Source: Sanguinoderma infundibulare (taxonomy: Eukaryota; Basidiomycota; Agaricomycetes; Polyporales; Polyporaceae). Taken from it: DNA of 64,000 nt. Within the stretch, counting starts at the first letter, position 1. Every line of letters begins with the position of its first letter. The stretch lies in assembly GCA_032821775.1 (NCBI GenBank), contig JAVLRN010000011.1, positions 2,294,001-2,358,000 on the forward strand, written 5' to 3'. The position numbers and the translations under genes are program-made. Positions 59,076 through 64,000 of the stretch are shown here, piece after piece. The notes under the pieces are model-generated. The model was not told where the DNA came from. It saw nothing but the letters and a program-made list of their open reading frames with translations, and did not search any database.

Positions 59076-60665
59076 TCAGTCACCAAAACAAGCCCACATG
59101 TCGGCGCTCGAGTCCGCATCCTTCGTCTCGTGGTGCCTCGGCTCCGGCCTACGCGCTGACATTTCCAGGACCGGGGGCTGAGAGCCCTGCATCCGGGCGC
59201 GCGCGACGATGTGGGGCGGGTCAGGGATAACGGGTGACATGCTTCTTCTGATGTCGCTATTACCGGCCGTGAGTGTAGTCATCGAGCCACCCGCCAGTCC
59301 ACGATCTCGCTCTGAAGAGAGCGCGTTCGGCGCAGGAGAAGGTTTCTTGGCCTTGCCGGCAACGGTCAGCTTGAACGGTTTGTTCACGCCGCCAGAGGTC
59401 TGGCCGAGTACACGGCACATGCCAAGCGGAGGCGGACGTTGTGAGGGGCGCGGGCGCGTAACTTGGGAATTTCCCGAGCGGATTTGAGAAGGGGGTGCGA
59501 ACGGTCGAGAGAGCGGAGGAGGGACGGGGTTGGAAGAGGGAGGTGGTGTCAGTCGAGGAGGGGATGGAGGCAGAGCACTGGGTTTTGTGGAGACTTGCTG
59601 AGGAGGACCGATGGCAGTCGATATCACAATTGGTGGCTCTGGAGAGAGCGGGCCCTGGGACGGAGAAAGCTTGTTGGACGTGACAAGCAAGTGACTTTGG
59701 GTGCGGTCGAGAGGGGAAGTGACGGTTGAAGCTCGGTCCATAGACATGTGGCTCTCTCTCGAATCTGAGCGAGAATGGATGGCATGATTGATGCTGAGTG
59801 GAGAGACGGCGGACGAAGAGGAAGAGGAGGGTGATGAATCGGACTTGGACATTGAGGATGAGCAAGAAACGAGGATAGAGGGCTTAGGGTAAGGTCTGCC
59901 AAGGGGAGTGGGAGTACTGGACGGGAAATCGTCCCAGTCGATGTCCATCGGCTTGGAGAATGTGTCGAAGAACGAATGGGCGCCAGACTTGGAGGAAACA
60001 GGGAATGGAGTGCTCGAGTTGGTTTCTTGGCCTGCGGAAACTGCGTTAATGTCCGGATCGGAGGCGGGGAGCTGGAAGTGGGGAGCTGTCTGGTGAGAAG
60101 GAGGCGGAAAAAGGATGGGATCTTGAAAGGTGGGGTCCAGTCTGGGTGGGTTGACGATTAGCTGGTTGGAGCTCTCGTCTGTGGACGGAAGAAGGGATTT
60201 GTGATCGAGGCGAATGGGATGACGACGGTCTCTGTCTGCCTTCTGTTTGGCATTCTGTTTGAGTTTGCCATTCATCTTGCCGATGGCCGAGTGAAGGTCG
60301 TCGACGTGATGAGGCAGGGAGGGAGAGTCCTGTTGTCGTAGGTCGAACTTCTTTGCCTTTGCGGGATGATCAGATGGCAGAGGATTGGAATGGCGAGGGG
60401 GAGAAGGGTGGCGAAGCGAGGTGTGGTCAAAGAGATCGAGCTGGGGTTGGACTAGGAATGAAAGATGAGGGCAAAAGGTAGAGGAGAAGGGCAAGGAGGA
60501 AGACATACCTGGACAGTCTTTGAGCTGCTGTTTCAAGAGAAGGGTCTCTGGATTCGAATGAGACCAGCGGACTCTAGCAGAGGAAGGTGGAGGATCCCAT
60601 TCGGAAGGGGGTAACTGTGAGTTCTGAGGGTCATAATCGACGTCCACACGATGGTCAATGGTCAT
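59076..60665 (-). CDS. Hypothetical, mostly disordered Ser/Pro-rich protein
   Basis: Two exons: 60665-60509 and 60451-59076, joined over a 57-nt intron with GTATGT donor and CCTAG acceptor (510 codons plus stop). The start MTIDHRVDVDYDP is chosen because acidic conserved-looking sequence begins there. The frame is open further upstream to 60959, where three 7-residue repeats (RRHALLP-like) occur. The body is low-complexity with a basic patch (KMNGKLKQNAKQKADRDRR) and a short acidic/aromatic motif MDIDWDDFPSSTPTPLGRPYPKPSI. The C-terminus has GGVNKPFKLTVAGKAKKPSP and ends DMWACFGD. No catalytic domain. It could be a nuclear regulatory protein, but this is only a guess from composition. Confidence 0.65.
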   Translation of the reverse strand: MTIDHRVDVDYDPQNSQLPPSEWDPPPSSARVRWSHSNPETLLLKQQLKDCPGMSSSLPFSSTFCPHLSFLVQPQLDLFDHTSLRHPSPPRHSNPLPSDHPAKAKKFDLRQQDSPSLPHHVDDLHSAIGKMNGKLKQNAKQKADRDRRHPIRLDHKSLLPSTDESSNQLIVNPPRLDPTFQDPILFPPPSHQTAPHFQLPASDPDINAVSAGQETNSSTPFPVSSKSGAHSFFDTFSKPMDIDWDDFPSSTPTPLGRPYPKPSILVSCSSSMSKSDSSPSSSSSSAVSPLSINHAIHSRSDSRESHMSMDRASTVTSPLDRTQSHLLVTSNKLSPSQGPLSPEPPIVISTAIGPPQQVSTKPSALPPSPPRLTPPPSSNPVPPPLSRPFAPPSQIRSGNSQVTRPRPSQRPPPLGMCRVLGQTSGGVNKPFKLTVAGKAKKPSPAPNALSSERDRGLAGGSMTTLTAGNSDIRRSMSPVIPDPPHIVARARMQGSQPPVLEMSARRPEPRHHETKDADSSADMWACFGD

Positions 60666-60812
60666 CCTTGGGAGGCTTGGAGGGCTGTGAGGTAGAGTGT
60701 GAGAGAGCATGAGAGGGAGGAAAGTAAGAGAGAGGACTGACATGAAAGAAAAGAGACATAAATGGGTCAGGAGAGCGAGAGTGAGGCCGGGTGCGAGCGT
60801 GTGTTTAAATGG

Positions 60813-60875
60813 GAGCAGAGAGTGGCGACGAGGGAGCAGAGCGTGGCGACGAGGAAGCAGAGTGTGGCGACAAGG
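60813..60875. repeat. Three 21-bp tandem repeats
   Basis: Units like GAGCAGAGNGTGGCGACGAGG at 60813, 60834 and 60855, upstream of the minus-strand gene. The unit is seven codons long, so the repeat stays in frame with that gene's upstream open frame. Confidence 0.8.
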
Positions 60876-60929
60876 GCACAAAGACGGCTTAGAGCGAGAC
60901 AAGGACAGGGACGAGGACAGGGACAGGAC

Positions 60930-60990
60930 CAAGTTGCAGCCACTGCCAGTTGCAGCCACTGCGGCCAGTTGCAGCCACTGCCAGCGCCAG
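60930..60990. repeat. Short 'GCAGCCACTGCCAGTT' repeat
   Basis: About four imperfect copies of (a/g)gttgcagccactgc(c/g). No function evident. Confidence 0.65.
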
Positions 60991-61810
60991 ACTCGCGTCC
61001 ACGAGTCGAACGCGTCCTGTCGCGTCGCGCCGCGGCCCGGCTCATCCGCAAGTGCTCATCAGACGCTAGACTGGGGCTAGACGGGGAGCTCGTTGACTGC
61101 GAACTACGAACATGGAACAGGTCAAAGAGTGCAAGTGCATGCCAATCCCTGCGCGATCCTCAGAGATATTCCCATCTATCTCCTGTCCTCTCCGGCCGCT
61201 CCCGTTCAGCTTCGAGGTGTCCCTCTCCAGGTAAGCTGTCCATCGCGGCATACTCAATTGCATTCTAATCATACCATTTAACTTCGACGATAGGTCAGAG
61301 TGAGCTACATACACTAGTTGTTTGACGTTCCCCGGCGGATTGTGCTCGTGCTGCAGCAACCTTGTTTGAAAACCCGCTTCCCAGAGTCATCCACCCACTG
61401 GCCCATCACCGACTGACCCCTTGACCTTGCTCGCCTGTCGACCTTCGAGCTTCAACGCAAAACGACTTGTCTTCACCGTCTGACGCCGCCCGCTCTCTCT
61501 TGATCATACCATTGCCCGCCTCGCCTTATCGTTCGCGCACTTAAAAGTTTCCAACGACAACCGTCTCTACCTTCCATGCCATCTTCCACCTTGTCACTTG
61601 CCTCCCAGGCCCTCTCGTGTCATGCCCTCACACCTGCCACTAATCCCCAACAGCCCACTCATGTCCTGCCCACAGGCTCACTCCAGATCTGGCCCCAGCT
61701 CGTGGTCGATTGCGAACACGTACTAGTCCAGACACCTCCTTCAAAACGATTCCTACCCCCGTCCCCTCTCCCCTACCGCTCCCCCTAAGTCCCCTGCCGA
61801 TCCTATCCCA
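60991..61810. other. Upstream region of the reductase gene
   Basis: Contains pyrimidine-rich stretches and an upstream frame at 61576-61788 (70 codons) ending just before the main start, which may be a leader ORF or a shadow. No adenylation-domain coding sequence is seen here. Confidence 0.4.
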
Positions 61811-63356
61811 ATGAGTGTCCAATCCCAACAGGCCTCTTTGACCCTCCCTCAACAACGCCATCGCACCATCCTCCTCTCTCCCGTTCACAAGCCTGATAAC
61901 TTCCAGCATGCCAACCGCACGTCCTCGGTCCTTTCAATGTCCTCTCTTCTCGACATCTATTCCAAAGACTTTCCCGCTCCAACCTGGCCTGTAGCACCTG
62001 TCCCTCATCCATACCAAACCCAACTTTCCTCCCAGACCATCCTCATCACCGGAACAACCGGTCGCCTTGGCTCCCACCTCCTCGCCCAGACCCTCGCAAA
62101 CCCCGACACCGCCCGTGTTTACGCTTTGAATTATGATCCCACAGGAGACGCCACTCACCTCCGACACACTCAGCGACTCGCATTTCACGACCTCGGTTTG
62201 AATCCAGCCATCCTCGACTCCCCAAGCGTCGTCTTCCACTACGCCGACCTCGCCAAGCCCTCGTTTGGCTTGCAAGAAGACACATTTCAAGAGGTACCGT
62301 TCACAGTCTCTATCACTCGTCTCGTCGCGGCCTCTGATTGCATCCCAGATACGTTCGTCTGTCACCGCCATCATTCACAACGGTCGGTGCACATTTCTAT
62401 ATCCTATCTTTTCTTTCTTACCCTGACTCGCATTCCCAGGATGGCGCGTCAACTTCAAGCTTCCACTGTCTTCGTTCGAGTCTTTGATCGCCGGCACCCG
62501 TGGTTTAATCGATTTTGCGCTCACCTCGCCGATACCAGGCGGTCCCAAAATTCTGTTCGTCAGCTCCATCAGTTCACTGTTTGGTCAGACCTCTGCATAA
62601 CCCATACCGTCTAATTTCTCACACCAGCAATAGGTTACTCTTGCGCGACTCCTGCTCCAGAAAGCCTCGACTTCGGTCCCGAATTTGCCGCTGGGCTTGG
62701 TTATGGGGAGAGCAAGTGGGTTGCTGAGCAGGTCCTCTGGCGCGCTACACAGCAGACTGGTCTCCGCACGACCTCTGTGCGCGTGGGACAGCTGAGCGGA
62801 GACAGTCGCGCCGGTGTCTGGAAGGTCAAGGAGTGGACTCCTTTGATGGTACGAACGAGCAAGAGGCTGGGCTGTGTCCCGGTCAAAGACGATGTAAGTT
62901 CCTGGTGTTTCCTCTGCCAGGTTTCCGCTCACGGATGACGGCCTGCGCTCGTCTTCTCAGACTGTCTCCTGGCTGCCGATAGACGTGGCAAGCATGGCTC
63001 TTCTCGATATGCTTTGGAGCGACGAACCGATCCTACACCTCACCGCTCCGCGACCCACACCTTGGAACAACATCTTCGGAGCTATTGCCGCGCATCTCGA
63101 CCTCCCTGTCGTCCCTTCTTTCCAGTGGATGGGCAGATTGCGTCAATCTCCCCGTACCTCAGGTAACGCACGCGACCACGGGCATGTCCTCACTGAGTTT
63201 TTCGAGACGACGCTGGCGGAGAAAGCGGTCGTGTTTGGGACAGAGAAGGCTGTTGAGGTCTCGCGTACGCTCGCCGCATTCGGTTCATTGGACGTCGAGG
63301 ACGTGATGAAGTGGCTAGCGTACTGGGAGAGTATCGAGTTCTTGAACGTCGTTTAA
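61811..63356 (+). CDS. Stand-alone thioester reductase (NRPS-like terminal reductase) domain protein
   Basis: Five exons: 61811-62293, 62349-62382, 62440-62583, 62634-62893, 62961-63356 (438 codons plus stop; phases agree). After a 50-residue leader comes SSLLDIYSKDFPAPTW, the linker normally found between carrier protein and reductase. Then comes an extended short-chain dehydrogenase of the NAD_binding_4/Male-sterility type: GTTGRLGSH (about residue 79, NADPH site), HNGWRVNFKLPLSSFE, KILFVSSISS and the catalytic YGESK (about 242-246). Such domains release carrier-bound acids as aldehydes in fungal adenylate-forming reductases. Here the adenylation and carrier domains are missing, so it may act on free or trans-supplied substrate, or be a broken gene; the intact frames favour the former. 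Confidence 0.8.
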
Positions 63357-63548
63357 CGTGTTAGATACTGTACTTTGTATAACGAACAAGTGTTGGTAAG
63401 TATGGTCTCAGGAGTCTGCCAGACGTTGTGGAAAATATCCAAAATGCGGTGGTTCGTCTGGAAGAAGCATAATGCTAGATTACGATAAAACTTTGTCACT
63501 GTACCGTAACATGGGCTGAGCAACTTGTCAGGCCATTGGAAGATGGCA

Positions 63549-64000
63549 TTAGAGTTTCCTCCTGACCACAATTCTCTCCCTTCCGTTGTGAGTTTCCGAA
63601 CTGACATCTGGAACCTTGTCCACAATGACCTCCCAACCGTCTCCGAGGACCTTGTCATAGTGTTCTGGAAGAACATAGAATGGGGGTCCGGTTCCAGTAT
63701 CTGGGTCGAGGGGGAAGACGAGAGTGATTAGGAAGCCACCAGACTTCACCAATTCCGCCATGTGACGTCCCCAGTCAGCCCGACGTGCGGGAGGAATTGC
63801 TACAAAGAAACTGCATGACAGATGAGACCCAAGTCGTGCCCTGGAAGGTGGCAGAGGCCTTACGTATAGTCGTAGATAAGGTCGAACTGGACTCCGTGTA
63901 TTGCGAAGAAGTCCGCCACCTCGAATCGGACGTCAACGTTTTCTTTCAAGGATGCAAGATGTCTAGACATCGAGATACGACACCATCAACATGACTGATA
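63549..64000 (-). CDS. Thiol/thiopurine S-methyltransferase-like protein, 5' part beyond the window
   Basis: Visible exons: 63962-63864 and 63810-63549, joined over a 53-nt intron (GTAAGG...TGCAG). The 38 bases to the window edge look like an intron ending in CTAG. The reading NVDVRFEVADFFAIHG, FDLIYDYTFFVAIPPARRADWGRHMAELVKSGGFLITLVFPLD and GPPFYVLPEHY follows the C-terminal half of the fungal TMT/HOL-type SAM-dependent methyltransferases. The SAM-binding N-terminal half lies outside. It is convergent with the reductase gene (192 bp between stops). Confidence 0.75.

Noticed and set aside
60666..60959. Upstream extension of the disordered protein to 60959
   Set aside because: Hydrophobic low-complexity and repeat-coded sequence; kept only as an alternative start.

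Overview
The window is from a filamentous basidiomycete fungus, most likely an Agaricomycete. The single-copy genes carry many introns of about 50-60 nt with GT-AG borders. They include a fused mitochondrial ARG5,6-type arginine gene, a NEDD8-E1 subunit and an SPX-RING ligase. The repeats are basidiomycete-style Ty1/copia, Ty3/gypsy, hAT and LINE pieces plus an alpha-kinase relic. Gene models were built by hand from reading frames and splice signals; no search was run.

Layout. Positions 1-49,600 are a transposon graveyard, mostly AT-rich and CpG-poor. It holds: a decayed Ty3 element on the minus strand (1-4793); hAT and MITE scraps (5.2-7.3 kb); a 3-kb palindrome (8066-11040) centred on a Tc1/mariner-like foldback element; a 3'-truncated copia element on the minus strand (11.34-14.9 kb); decayed genes and a hAT transposase relic (15-18.6 kb); a chimeric copia element on the plus strand (18.7-24.1 kb) inserted in a LINE fragment; an alpha-kinase pseudogene (25.3-26.8 kb); a hAT-type MITE with a perfect 8-bp target duplication (27.07-27.48 kb); decayed ORFs; a solo Ty3 LTR (31.4-32.4 kb); a 12-kb Ty3 element with both LTRs (33930-45989) nested inside the ORF of another LTR-type element (33.4-47.4 kb); and a second foldback palindrome (47423-49100).

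Positions 49,600-64,000 are a CpG-rich, gene-dense euchromatic block. In order it holds: a small doubtful ORF; an SPX-RING E3 ligase (-); a conserved mitochondrial-type protein of unknown function (+), only 95 bp from the SPX-RING start; the NEDD8-activating enzyme regulatory subunit ULA1 (-); ARG5,6 acetylglutamate kinase/acetylglutamyl-phosphate reductase (+); a disordered hypothetical protein (-); a stand-alone thioester-reductase-domain protein (+); and the 3' part of a thiol/thiopurine methyltransferase-like gene (-) cut by the window edge.

The most striking signals are structural. The two copia copies share a collinear 2,184-bp inverted block, apparently identical, that includes the same three disabling stop codons and has razor-sharp ends. 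Two long near-perfect palindromes have arms that match each other but differ between loci. The 12-kb Ty3 element carries an extra CpG-rich coding region between protease and reverse transcriptase, with a 40-nt intron whose position is kept in a second, decayed copy. Almost all disabling changes in the elements are C-to-T or G-to-A, which suggests deamination or RIP-like mutation.
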